Assembly: GCA_964461815.1 (NCBI GenBank)
Contig: CAYWVF010000024.1
Location: 1-45,208 of the forward strand
Direction of reading: 5' to 3'
Source of the DNA: JAAZBA01 sp964461815
GTDB taxonomy: Bacteria; Bacillota; Clostridia; Oscillospirales; QAMX01
Length of the DNA stretch: 45,208 nt
A model generated the notes under the pieces. The model worked only from the letters and a program-made list of their open reading frames with translations, ran no database searches and was not told where the DNA came from. Below, piece by piece: positions 7,641 through 15,950 of this stretch. Made by a program: the position numbers and the translations under genes. Within the stretch, counting starts at the first letter, position 1, and each line of letters opens with the position of its first letter.

Positions 7641-8662
7641 GTAATCACCACGCTCCCAAGCACAGGCACACTTCCGGCAGGTATTGATATATTGGCAGTT
7701 CCGCTGTTTACCCTTAAGGTCGCATAATCCTCAACACCGTCAACTGCCAATATACAGCCGCCGATTTTAGCATAGGATATATATGCTTTTTTGAGTGCAT
7801 CACCTGTGAGATATTCGGTAAGTACTTCAGATATTTTATCCTTAATATCCTCCGAACCATCGGTAGTCAGTTTTACAGAAATATTTATAGTAAGTGCCGA
7901 TGCGCTTACCACAGTTACATTTGCTCCGATAGGTCGTAGTTCCTCGATATGCTCTGAAACCGCTGCAATCAAATCCGATGTTGCAGGCTGATTAAGGCTG
8001 TCTACAATAACCACCTTGACAGTGCCGGGGCCGTTCCAAAGCGGAATAATACTTGCCTCACCGACACCGCTGACTTCCTTTGCCCATTCAATGTAGTGAT
8101 ATTTGTTGCCGCTGACATTAGGACGGGACACCTTTTCAAGATACCGCTCCAACAGCTCACTGTCAGCCTCCTCATCATAACCGCCTGTAAAAACTGTTAT
8201 GTTTGTAGCCTCGGTGAGTTTCTGAAGTGTTGCAGGGAAACGGTTAATCTGTCCTATGGCTACATTGCCCTTTGCTCCTGCAACGATGCAAGTGGCAGGC
8301 ACATCAACATATCCTGTTTCTGATATAACAACTTCCTCATCTACTGCAAAGAGTGTGTCACCCGATGCAACCTTTGCACCCTGCTGTACAACCGCTCCTA
8401 CATCACCACTGATACGGACAGTTCCTTTTGCGAACGTGGCCTGTTTTCGTGTGATGCCTTGCTCTGCAACCTTGCGGTCAAGGTAGTCGCCAACGGCAGT
8501 AAGTGCAAAAGCATTCAGCTCAAGATCTGAAATGCTGCCCTGCAGACGATACACCTGCTCGGCTACAGGGTAAAGAAGGTCATAAAAAAACGAGCCAACC
8601 GAGGTGTCATATTCACCCGGAACGCTCGCAAGCATATATTCAATTATTTCTTTAACCGTCAT
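7637..8662 (-). CDS. Baseplate J-like protein (XkdT-like)
   Basis: A 341-residue wedge component of the contractile-tail baseplate. It has the GVGEASIIPLWNGPGTVKV stretch and the EHIEELRPIGANVTV stretch typical of baseplate J proteins. The preceding repeat-rich domain is beta-sandwich-like. I chose ATG 8662 (MTVKEIIEYML) because GAGGAGG lies seven bases before it; it overlaps the upstream gene by 11 bases. The neighbours are XkdS-like and XkdU-like genes in PBSX order. Confidence 0.93.
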   Translation of the reverse strand: MTVKEIIEYMLASVPGEYDTSVGSFFYDLLYPVAEQVYRLQGSISDLELNAFALTAVGDYLDRKVAEQGITRKQATFAKGTVRISGDVGAVVQQGAKVASGDTLFAVDEEVVISETGYVDVPATCIVAGAKGNVAIGQINRFPATLQKLTEATNITVFTGGYDEEADSELLERYLEKVSRPNVSGNKYHYIEWAKEVSGVGEASIIPLWNGPGTVKVVIVDSLNQPATSDLIAAVSEHIEELRPIGANVTVVSASALTINISVKLTTDGSEDIKDKISEVLTEYLTGDALKKAYISYAKIGGCILAVDGVEDYATLRVNSGTANISIPAGSVPVLGSVVIT

Positions 8663-9029
8663 AGCTAACCTCCTCATTTAATTTGCCGTACACAGTTGAA
8701 AGGGTAAAGCTGATATTGAGTACCGCTCCGCTTTTTACCACAGAAAAGCTGTCCAAACTCAATATGTCCTCGTGACGAAGTAAGGCGGTTTCAATTTCAC
8801 GTTTCATCTCCGATTCCACAAAGTCAAAGCCGTAGCTCTTGCCGATTACCAAATCCTCAATGTTGGCCCCATAACTCCTACCGTTGTATATGGAATACCG
8901 TCCAAGTTGTGTACGGATTGTTTTTTCTGCCCAGAGCTTAAGTGCATCAATACCTGTAAGGACAGAAACATTGCCACCGGGCATAACAAACTCGCCTTGC
9001 TTGAAGTCAAAGCTATATGTATTTTTCAT
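8652..9029 (-). CDS. Baseplate protein, XkdS-like (DUF2634)
   Basis: A 125-residue protein of the gp25/DUF2634 type. It shows VLTGIDALKLWAEKTIRTQ, then RYSIYNGRSYGANIEDL and a C-terminal beta segment. It belongs to the baseplate wedge and lies between XkdR-like and XkdT-like genes. Both junctions overlap, showing tight translational coupling. Confidence 0.9.
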   Translation of the reverse strand: MKNTYSFDFKQGEFVMPGGNVSVLTGIDALKLWAEKTIRTQLGRYSIYNGRSYGANIEDLVIGKSYGFDFVESEMKREIETALLRHEDILSLDSFSVVKSGAVLNISFTLSTVYGKLNEEVSYDG

Positions 9030-9304
9030 TCCTCAAGCACCCCAATCGCAATAAATTTATTATCGGAGGAGCACGGGAGCAGCACCACTGTTTTATTCAG
9101 ATGCACATACTCGGTGTACCCGTCATGCTCAACCTTGTCACAAATATCGAACGTAGCTTTGATGTCCTCTTTCGTTAAAAGAACTCTTGTGCCAAGCCTT
9201 ATCTTCAGCTCCGGCAATGATATGATCTTGCCAAACATCGGCGTGTACTGCGAGGGATTGTCCCTTGCTTTTATATGCTTTGCAAGCCTTGTGATATTGT
9301 TCAT
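9026..9304 (-). CDS. Baseplate protein, XkdR-like (DUF2577)
   Basis: A 92-residue protein of the DUF2577 family: short N-terminal helix, then PMFGKIISLPELKIRLGTRVL and a beta-barrel-like remainder. It probably forms part of the tail hub, next to XkdS and XkdQ. Here it is separated from the XkdQ-like gene by an inserted kinase cassette and a terminator, which is unusual for this operon. Confidence 0.88.
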   Translation of the reverse strand: MNNITRLAKHIKARDNPSQYTPMFGKIISLPELKIRLGTRVLLTKEDIKATFDICDKVEHDGYTEYVHLNKTVVLLPCSSDNKFIAIGVLEE

Positions 9305-9327
9305 ACGCTCCTCCTTTCAAGGCATAG

Positions 9328-9355
9328 AAAAAAGCGACTACCTTAGTAATCGCTT
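9328..9355 (-). terminator. Intrinsic terminator after the kinase cassette
   Basis: Minus-strand stem AGCGATTAC/GTAGTCGCT (one G-T pair) followed by TTTTTT. It lies between the kinase-like gene and the XkdR-like gene, inside the tail operon. Late transcription must read through it to reach the baseplate, fibre and lysis genes. Confidence 0.8.
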
Positions 9356-9403
9356 ATATATGTTTTTATATAAAACTGCTCGATAAACTGAAATTTGTCA
9401 GTA

Positions 9404-9898
9404 TTAAAGCGTCAGAATTTCGTCTGCGATTTCACAAACGGTTTTGTTGCTTGTATCAACTTTTATGGTGTCAAGTATCTGATACATACCAATCCTTCCG
9501 ATACTTCTGTCAATGACATCGTTATTGCGGATTCCACGGGTAACATCGGAGGATAACCGATTCCTTAAAGTTGCTTCATCTGTCATCAGAGATATTTTCA
9601 GAACCTTACATACATTTGTGTCAAGTTCGTTGGTTATATGATCAATAATGGATTGTTCATGTAGAACCCAACCAAAAATAATGTTTTCGTAGGCGCTGCA
9701 ATGGAGAAAACTGTTCAACAAATAGCAGATATTACGCATGACCATAGCCTTTGTTTCTTCCGTCACCTGAAACGGGTCTGCATCCCAGCACCAGTCACCA
9801 TCCAGAAAAACGCTGTTTGGTAAGTCTTTTTTCAACTGTTGGCTGATTGTTGTTTTGCCAACGCCCATTGTACCGCCAATCAAATATAGTGTCTTCAT
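9404..9898 (-). CDS. P-loop nucleotide kinase-like protein, self-contained cassette
   Basis: A 164-residue single-domain P-loop protein. Walker A is GGTMGVGKTT (residues 8-17). FLDGDWCW follows, as in small-molecule kinases, and a basic lid-like segment RNRLSSDVTRGIRNND lies near 110-126. It resembles shikimate/gluconate/nucleoside-kinase-like ATPases; the substrate is unknown. It is not part of any known tail module yet lies between XkdR-like and XkdQ-like genes. It has its own promoter (9930-9958), ribosome site GAGGA and terminator (9328-9355), so it is probably a moron expressed in the lysogen. A role in lysogenic conversion or defence is inference. Confidence 0.85.
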   Translation of the reverse strand: MKTLYLIGGTMGVGKTTISQQLKKDLPNSVFLDGDWCWDADPFQVTEETKAMVMRNICYLLNSFLHCSAYENIIFGWVLHEQSIIDHITNELDTNVCKVLKISLMTDEATLRNRLSSDVTRGIRNNDVIDRSIGRIGMYQILDTIKVDTSNKTVCEIADEILTL

Positions 9899-9929
9899 AT
9901 CGCTACATCCTCAAATTTCTATTGTTTTA

Positions 9930-9958
9930 ATAATATCACAAAATACACAAAAACACAA
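9930..9958 (-). promoter_or_regulatory. Promoter of the kinase cassette
   Basis: Minus strand TTGTGT, 17 bases, TATTAT (plus 9953-9958 and 9930-9935), in an AT-rich 70-base gap. It is about 32 bases before the kinase ATG. It overlaps no coding sequence and fits a housekeeping sigma promoter. Confidence 0.65.
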
Positions 9959-9971
9959 TGCAAATATCCGA

Positions 9972-11006
9972 CTAAATCTTCCGCAATTCCATCTTATTAA
10001 AATGCCACCCATTGCTCAACCTATGTTCTGTACTTTCAATCACATAATTTATTCCGTCTACCATAATAACCTCACCGGCTCGTGTATAGCTGTCATACTT
10101 CTCTATAATTTCAAAGCTGTATGTTTCCTTAGTTCTGCCGTTCCACCACAGCTCACTGTTTGCAACTGCATCTGCACTTTCTTTTTCAGGATCTATCTTA
10201 ATTACGTCTTGCAATAAGCCGTATTCATCAATAAGTTCTTGATTTTGTAATGTCATAAGCTCGGTGTAAACATTGTCCTTTTCCGAAACCACCTTGATTG
10301 AGTTTTTCATTTCCTCTATACTCTCCGAATGACTCACACTGCCTTTAAACTCCGGCGAATATCCCTGTGCAAGGTTGCTCGTCAACCGAAACTCAGGGTA
10401 TGTCACCAAGTCACCGACCTTGTAAATACGCAGTCCTTTCGGAGTAAAGTCATAGTTATAATCACCGCTACACTTGGCAAGCAAGTCCTTTATAATATCC
10501 GATATAACCTTATCAAAATATATCTGCGTAACCTTTTCAGACAGCTCACATATATCGTCAATCGGAACTGACAGGTCTGCACATATTTCATTTATGGCAT
10601 CTTTCACCGATATATCCTTGAACTGATACGTTTGACTTGTTTTATTCAGATACCAACCCATATCAACTGCGGTATACTTGTTTTTATTCTTATCTCCGTC
10701 ATCGACCTTTATCACAACACCCCTAAACACCTCAACATTCGTAACGATGCGAATAACCTCGCCGAGCTTGGGTGAGTAGATTAGGTCTTTAAGATATGCA
10801 TTATCTGTCTTTGCTGTTTCAAATGAAAGTGTTGTCGCAAGCTCATATATACTGTCCTTCCAACTCACACCGCCAATATTTTTCGTAATTTCGGTATCAC
10901 CTGCGTATATAGCAAGTGTACCGTTTGAAGGTATATCGGTTAAGTTTATCAGCTTTTTGTTAATGACCGCTCTGCCGGAAACCCCGTATGTACTCTCAAT
11001 CGCCAT
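9972..11006 (-). CDS. Tail hub protein, XkdQ-like
   Basis: A 344-residue hub component of the XkdQ family (gpD/gp27-like fold). Features are the N-terminal LTDIPSNGTLAIYAGDTEIT, the YTAVDMGWYLNKTSQTYQFK stretch and a C-terminus ending EVIMVDGINYVIESTEHRL. It lies between an XkdP-like gene and the displaced XkdR-like gene. The length is typical of the family. The protein is thought to link tail tube to baseplate. Confidence 0.9.
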   Translation of the reverse strand: MAIESTYGVSGRAVINKKLINLTDIPSNGTLAIYAGDTEITKNIGGVSWKDSIYELATTLSFETAKTDNAYLKDLIYSPKLGEVIRIVTNVEVFRGVVIKVDDGDKNKNKYTAVDMGWYLNKTSQTYQFKDISVKDAINEICADLSVPIDDICELSEKVTQIYFDKVISDIIKDLLAKCSGDYNYDFTPKGLRIYKVGDLVTYPEFRLTSNLAQGYSPEFKGSVSHSESIEEMKNSIKVVSEKDNVYTELMTLQNQELIDEYGLLQDVIKIDPEKESADAVANSELWWNGRTKETYSFEIIEKYDSYTRAGEVIMVDGINYVIESTEHRLSNGWHFNKMELRKI

Positions 11007-11017
11007 AATACCGCCTC

Positions 11018-11416
11018 CTACATCGGCAGCGGAAACTCTTCAAGCTGAAGGTTATACCACAAATCGCCGTCTGTCTTTATCGAATAATCAAAGTTCTTCA
11101 CTGCCACCGCCATATTTATCGGAGTGTCCGTTATAACAAGACGTATCGGGAGCTTTTGTGCTATCCAAGTATCAATCTTGTACACATACTCCCAGCCTTT
11201 CATTGATGTATCACGAAGATAGGGATAATCCCTCACAGGAAAGAAACTCGAAATCGTTATACCTTTGAGTTTCGGTACACCAATAAGCTGAAGCTCGCCC
11301 TGCGACACCGTTTCAAACGTCTCTGTGCTTTGCGGTTTTGATATAGTGAACTCAGGAGGAATGACAGGAAGACGCATAACCTCCGCACGGTTATTCACAC
11401 TTAAATATATATCCAT
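11018..11416 (-). CDS. XkdP-like tail protein, short form without LysM
   Basis: A 132-residue protein starting MDIYLSVNNRAEVMRLPVIP. The central pattern ISSFFPVRDYPYLRD and the end NFDYSIKTDGDLWYNLQLEE match the N-terminal part of XkdP-like tail proteins. The C-terminal LysM domain usual in this family is absent. It lies between the tape measure and XkdQ-like genes as expected. Confidence 0.82.
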   Translation of the reverse strand: MDIYLSVNNRAEVMRLPVIPPEFTISKPQSTETFETVSQGELQLIGVPKLKGITISSFFPVRDYPYLRDTSMKGWEYVYKIDTWIAQKLPIRLVITDTPINMAVAVKNFDYSIKTDGDLWYNLQLEEFPLPM

Positions 11417-11427
11417 TGTCTTTCCTC

Positions 11428-14400
11428 CTACATATTCTCAATACTATCCACTATTTTCTTTGCAATTGTATCCGCTATCTCATCAGCATTGGCGTTATCC
11501 GCATTCACTGTCACACTCACATAGTTATTCACAGTTGGTTTCTGATTTGAGCTTAGGTTATTCATAACCTGTGCGAGTTTACTCCACAGCATATCAAGCG
11601 GAAGTATAGCCTCTGCACCTGCCTCACCGCCTATCATTGCGTTCGTGCCGTTCATACCGAACATTGTCGGTCGAGTCATGATACCGCCCTTCTTATACCA
11701 CTCAACACCAAAGCTTGGAACAGAAGGCGGATTTAGGCTGAACGAGCCTGTTATTTTAAAGTGCGGCAGCTTAATCTTCGGCAGTGACCAACTGAAATTG
11801 AAGTAACCTTTTATAGTGCTTATAGCGTTTGAAATGGTACTCTTCACATTATCAAACACACTTACCACCTTTGATTTAACACTTTCAAAGGTATTTGAGA
11901 TTGTACTCTTAACCGAATTAAACACACCGCTGACGGTACCTATCACCGTACTTATCTGCGTCTTTACTCCGTTTATAGCACCGGACACAACGGCTGTTAT
12001 GTTGTTCCAAACAAGGCTCGCTGCCGAGGTTATTGCTGTCCAGACATTGGTAACAATCTGCTTTGCTCCCTCAAATGCAGCAGAGAATCCGTCCTTAATA
12101 GTCTGAACTCCGTTTTTCATTGTGTCAGTGTTCAATGTGAATATACCGACAATAAACTGAAACACTCCCGATATAACGGTCTTAATGCCATTAAATACTG
12201 TTGCAATACCATTCTTTACATTTTCAAAGGCTGTTTTTATGCTTGTAAAGAACGTTATAAAATTCTGCTTTACACCGTTTACGATATTCGTAACGGTGGT
12301 TTGGATATTCTGAACGGTATTAGTTATGTACGTCTTAATACCGTCAATAATAGTCGAAACAACCGTCTTTATTCCCGTGACAATACTGCCCACAACTTGA
12401 CCGAGCGGTGAGAGTATTGTTACTACACCGTCCTTTATACCATTAAACTTATGAACGATTGCATCCTTTACGGCTGTAAACTTCTCGGCAATCTTATCCT
12501 TAAGGCCTGATGCAGCCTCACCAACAGCAGTTAATTTACTGCTTACCGTTTCCTTTATGCCTGTGAACTTCTCAGCAACAGCATTCTTGACAGTCGCAAA
12601 CTTTTCCGCAATCTTGTCCTTTATTTCTGTTACAGCCTCTGCAACTGATGATACCTTTGCAGACACAGCTTCCTTTATACCGTTAAACTTCTCTGCAATA
12701 GCGGTTTTGATATTGCCAAATGCTGTGACCACCTTATCAACCACAGGCTTTAGAGCACCTTCGTTGTACGATGTCTTCATAAAATCAACTGCATTTGAGA
12801 AAGCGTTACCGAATGCATCCTTTATGCCGGATAGTTTTTCCTTCACAGTATTAACCATCGGTGCAAGCTTTGACTTAACACCATCAACTACCTGTCCGAG
12901 CTTACCGCCTGTTAATGCATTTATTGCATCATAGCCTGTGGTGTAATACTCCTTTATTGCTGTCATTGCTCCGGCAGCAATGCCTTTAATACCACCACCG
13001 TGCTCGTTATATGCGTTCTTGATGTTATTGAGCTTGTTTGAAACTATGCTCTTAGCTCCGTCCATAACATTGCCCATTACATTTTTGACCGCATTGAACT
13101 TCTCGGAAACAGCAGATTTAATTCCTTCCACCTTTTCGGATACGGCTGACTTGATACCGTTCCAAGCAGCGGAGGCCTTTTCCTTTACACTGTTCCATGC
13201 ATTTGAAATGGCATTCTTGATACCCTCGAAAATATTCTTGATGTTATTCCAAAGGTTCATTGCAAATGCTTTTACAGTATCCCAATGTTTATACAAAAGA
13301 ACACCTATTGCAATCACTGCACCGATAGCAATAACAACAAGACCAATCGGCGATGTAACAAACGTCATAATTGCACCAAATGCGCCTGTTACAACATTAA
13401 GTGCCTGTGTTGCTGCAATTTGTGAAATAGTGGCAGTGGTAAGCGGTGCAAATGCTGCCGCCTGCATTCCGGTCATAGTTGCCGAGAATGCAATAAGACC
13501 ATTTCTGATGCCTTCGATTACATTTGCAGCCGTTACTGCAATCTTATATGCCGTAACAGCTCCTGCAACTCCGGCTATAACGGGTGAGAGTGTACTTGCA
13601 ACCGAAATAAGGCCCGAAGCTGTATTCATTGCAAGTGACAAAGCTCCGCATAGCGAAGGGATAATACCGCTTGCAAGATTTGAAATTGCGCTTGTATCTA
13701 TTCCCGATAATGCAGTAGAAATCGAATTTTTAAGGTTATCAAATGCAGACTTCAGTTTCCCGACACTGCTTTCACCAAGCATATCAGCCATACCGTCAAG
13801 AACGGCTGGCACTGATGCAAGAACAGCTCCTGCGATTGCCGGAATCTGACTTGCAATGCCCGACACCAGACTGCCTGCCGCCGATACAAGTGACGGAAGC
13901 ACATTGCTTACCATATTCGGAAGTTCTGCTGTAATAACAGGAGCCAAGCTTGTCACAAGCTGTCCGACACCACCGAATGCTTTTTCTATTGCCGGGACTA
14001 TATTCTTGCCGAAGGTCATAGCGGAAGTCACAAGATTCTCTATGGAAGTATCGAACATATCACCGCCAACTGTGATAGCCGTAAGTGTGTTGTTCCACGA
14101 TGCTTTCAGCATATTGAGCGAACCTGAAATAGTAGTTGCCGCCTCTTTTGATGTTGTTCCGGTAATACCCATGCTTGTCTGTATATCATGAATTGCCGAT
14201 ACAACATCAGAAAAACTACTGATATCATAGTCAATAGGCTTACCTATCTCGGCACGCATACGCTCAGCATCGGCAATCAGACGTTCCATTTCCTTCTTAG
14301 TACCGCCGTAGCCGAGCTTAAGGTTGTCGAGCATTCCATAGTTACCACGAGATATACTTTGATATGTCTGCATAATAGTGTCCATATTCGAACCCATCTT

Positions 14401-14883
14401 ATTTGCGTTATCGGACATATCATTAATAGCCATGTTAGCTCTCGATGCTGCAGCCTCAGTGTCACCGCCCATACTGTTTATGAGTGAAGCTGAAAAGCTC
14501 GTGACAGTGCTCATATACTCATTTGCGGAAAGACCTGCATTCTTGTATGCTTCATTCGCATAACCCTTTACAGTTTCTGCACTACTCTTAAAGAGAGTTT
14601 CAACACCTCCGATGAGCTGTTCGTATTCTGCAAATGAATTCACTGATTTAGTTACCATTGCCCTAACAGCCGTAGCTGCCGCTGTTCCTGCAATAGTTAT
14701 GCCTTTAGCCACGCTTGCCGCTTTACCTGATACACTCTGCAGCTTATCACCAAACGCTGTGGTTGCTTTACCTGTGCCGTCAAGAGATGTTTTTAGCTTG
14801 TTGCTTGCCGTAATTGCAGACTTCATGTTAGTAAAGAAGTTACCATTGTTAAGAGATAGAGTCGCCCCTATATTTTTTGCCAA
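11428..14883 (-). CDS. Tail tape measure protein
   Basis: A 1151-residue protein that sets tail length. The N-terminus is helical with FAEYEQLIGGVETLFKSSAE, a classical tape-measure pattern. A hydrophobic centre (about 400-510) includes IGLVVIAIGAVIAIGVLLYK. A long region (about 545-960) repeats K-F-x-G-I-K-x-A-V units such as EKFNGIKEAV and EKFTGIKETV. The C-terminal region ends in a glycine-rich stretch and GGEAGAEAILPL, common in these proteins. The start is TTG, ten bases after GGAGG. It follows the tail chaperone frameshift gene as in most tailed phages. Confidence 0.95.
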   Translation of the reverse strand: MAKNIGATLSLNNGNFFTNMKSAITASNKLKTSLDGTGKATTAFGDKLQSVSGKAASVAKGITIAGTAAATAVRAMVTKSVNSFAEYEQLIGGVETLFKSSAETVKGYANEAYKNAGLSANEYMSTVTSFSASLINSMGGDTEAAASRANMAINDMSDNANKMGSNMDTIMQTYQSISRGNYGMLDNLKLGYGGTKKEMERLIADAERMRAEIGKPIDYDISSFSDVVSAIHDIQTSMGITGTTSKEAATTISGSLNMLKASWNNTLTAITVGGDMFDTSIENLVTSAMTFGKNIVPAIEKAFGGVGQLVTSLAPVITAELPNMVSNVLPSLVSAAGSLVSGIASQIPAIAGAVLASVPAVLDGMADMLGESSVGKLKSAFDNLKNSISTALSGIDTSAISNLASGIIPSLCGALSLAMNTASGLISVASTLSPVIAGVAGAVTAYKIAVTAANVIEGIRNGLIAFSATMTGMQAAAFAPLTTATISQIAATQALNVVTGAFGAIMTFVTSPIGLVVIAIGAVIAIGVLLYKHWDTVKAFAMNLWNNIKNIFEGIKNAISNAWNSVKEKASAAWNGIKSAVSEKVEGIKSAVSEKFNAVKNVMGNVMDGAKSIVSNKLNNIKNAYNEHGGGIKGIAAGAMTAIKEYYTTGYDAINALTGGKLGQVVDGVKSKLAPMVNTVKEKLSGIKDAFGNAFSNAVDFMKTSYNEGALKPVVDKVVTAFGNIKTAIAEKFNGIKEAVSAKVSSVAEAVTEIKDKIAEKFATVKNAVAEKFTGIKETVSSKLTAVGEAASGLKDKIAEKFTAVKDAIVHKFNGIKDGVVTILSPLGQVVGSIVTGIKTVVSTIIDGIKTYITNTVQNIQTTVTNIVNGVKQNFITFFTSIKTAFENVKNGIATVFNGIKTVISGVFQFIVGIFTLNTDTMKNGVQTIKDGFSAAFEGAKQIVTNVWTAITSAASLVWNNITAVVSGAINGVKTQISTVIGTVSGVFNSVKSTISNTFESVKSKVVSVFDNVKSTISNAISTIKGYFNFSWSLPKIKLPHFKITGSFSLNPPSVPSFGVEWYKKGGIMTRPTMFGMNGTNAMIGGEAGAEAILPLDMLWSKLAQVMNNLSSNQKPTVNNYVSVTVNADNANADEIADTIAKKIVDSIENM

Positions 14884-14905
14884 ACTTCACTTCACCTCCA
14901 CCGCA

Positions 14906-15447
14906 CTATCCGCCAAGAATGGCTTTGTACTTCTCAACCTCCTCGTTAATGGCAATCTCCATACTTGCCTTTAAAAACACTTTTTCGGACAGCGAAAGAC
15001 CTGCGAGCCTATCCCAATCAAATCCCTTTTGAAGGTAGTAGTGGATAAGCTGTAAGTCACCGTCCGACTGTATTAGTTTTTTACTGCTTCAACTCCGCCC
15101 ATATATCCGGCAAGCTTCATACACTCAATCGCAATCTGCGGAATTTCACCGGGGGCGAAGATAACATCAACAACATCCATTGGTACAGTACAGCCGAACG
15201 CATCCTGAACCTCTTTTGATTTAAGGTTTGGTTCGGTGATACACTCATAGCATAAATATTTATCACCCTCGCCCGGCTCCATATCATTTGCATCTCTGCA
15301 CAATGAACCATCTGGCTCTGAAATTGTTATAGTTGCATCAATAGACTTTACATATAAGTCCTGTGTCTTTTTTACCTTCTTGCTTTCAAGCATTGCTTCT
15401 TTTCTTTTAAGTAACTCCGCAAGTGTTAATTTAGTTCTCTTATCCAT
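14906..15447 (-). CDS. Tail assembly chaperone, -1 frameshift product
   Basis: The 124-residue XkdN-like frame ends at 15073. Its last two sense codons form the canonical slippery heptamer A-AAA-AAC (plus 15076-15082) just before TAA. A -1 slip there opens a further 56 codons to the TAG at 14906-14908, giving about 180 residues and a C-terminus containing LQLIHYYLQKGFDWDRLAGL. The extension ends 22 bases before the tape-measure start. Short and long chaperone forms made this way are well known in tailed phages. The frameshift is inferred from the heptamer, the coding quality of the -1 frame and synteny. Confidence 0.85.
15073..15447 (-). CDS. Tail assembly chaperone, short form (XkdN-like)
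   Basis: A 124-residue product starting MDKRTKLTLAELLKRKE. The core is acidic (ISEPDGSLCRD and YECITEPNLKSKEVQDAFG) and the end is GYMGGVEAVKN. It corresponds to XkdN-like proteins that bind the tape measure during tail assembly. It lies between tail tube and tape measure. Its stop follows the slippery heptamer directly, so most ribosomes make this form and a minority the extended one. Confidence 0.88.
   Translation of the reverse strand: MDKRTKLTLAELLKRKEAMLESKKVKKTQDLYVKSIDATITISEPDGSLCRDANDMEPGEGDKYLCYECITEPNLKSKEVQDAFGCTVPMDVVDVIFAPGEIPQIAIECMKLAGYMGGVEAVKN
15076..15082 (-). promoter_or_regulatory. Slippery heptamer for -1 frameshifting
   Basis: Minus strand A AAA AAC, read as AAA-AAC in the zero frame and followed at once by TAA. 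This is an ideal X-XXY-YYZ site. The -1 frame beyond is open for 56 codons with sensible protein composition. Confidence 0.85.
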
Positions 15448-15483
15448 ATTTCATGTCCCTTTCCATGTTTATTTTCGTGTCCC

Positions 15484-15936
15484 TTATACGCATGGGTCAT
15501 CAATAGTATCAAGATACTTGAACCCTACAAATCCGCCTGAGAACTCGTCCTCAGTAATCTTGCCATTTTCAAAAGCCTGAAGTGTAAGCTCGTCAAGCCA
15601 ACATGATGTAAGCTGTACACGTTCCGTACCGCCGTTGTCCGGGTCCTCCAGCTTTGAAATGAGGGTAAGTCTTTCGTCAATACCGTTTGCGAGCTTTTCC
15701 GCATATGTCTTACCACGGGAATAGACCTTCTTGATTTTAGCTGACCATGTACCCGATACACCCATCAGCTTCGAATCATCCCACATCTGTCCTGAAAAGT
15801 TTATGGTTTCACGGTTGGTTTTGATTTTCGCCTCAAAGGACGTAATCTCATAACAAATACTGTTATTCCACCAAAAGTATCCGTGAGTACCCGATATAAC
15901 CTTTCCGACAGAAGGCATCTGTCTTTCGCTTGCCAT
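15484..15936 (-). CDS. Tail tube protein (XkdM-like)
   Basis: A 150-residue protein containing VISGTHGYFWWNNSICYEIT and FSGQMWDDSKLMGVSGTWSA, characteristic of the XkdM core tail-tube family. It polymerises as the inner tube of the contractile tail. It sits just after the sheath gene and before the chaperone, as expected. Its length is normal. Confidence 0.92.
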   Translation of the reverse strand: MASERQMPSVGKVISGTHGYFWWNNSICYEITSFEAKIKTNRETINFSGQMWDDSKLMGVSGTWSAKIKKVYSRGKTYAEKLANGIDERLTLISKLEDPDNGGTERVQLTSCWLDELTLQAFENGKITEDEFSGGFVGFKYLDTIDDPCV

Positions 15937-15950
15937 TGTCCGCTACCTCC

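Noticed and set aside
12980..13849. A long plus-strand open frame of 289 codons
   Set aside because: It lies antisense to the tape measure gene, mirrors its Ala/Ile/Val-rich codons and has no ribosome site or domain.
11428..14883. Repeats within the tape measure gene as possible CRISPR or iterons
   Set aside because: They are degenerate codon repeats encoding a helical KF-x-GIK motif, normal for tape measure proteins.
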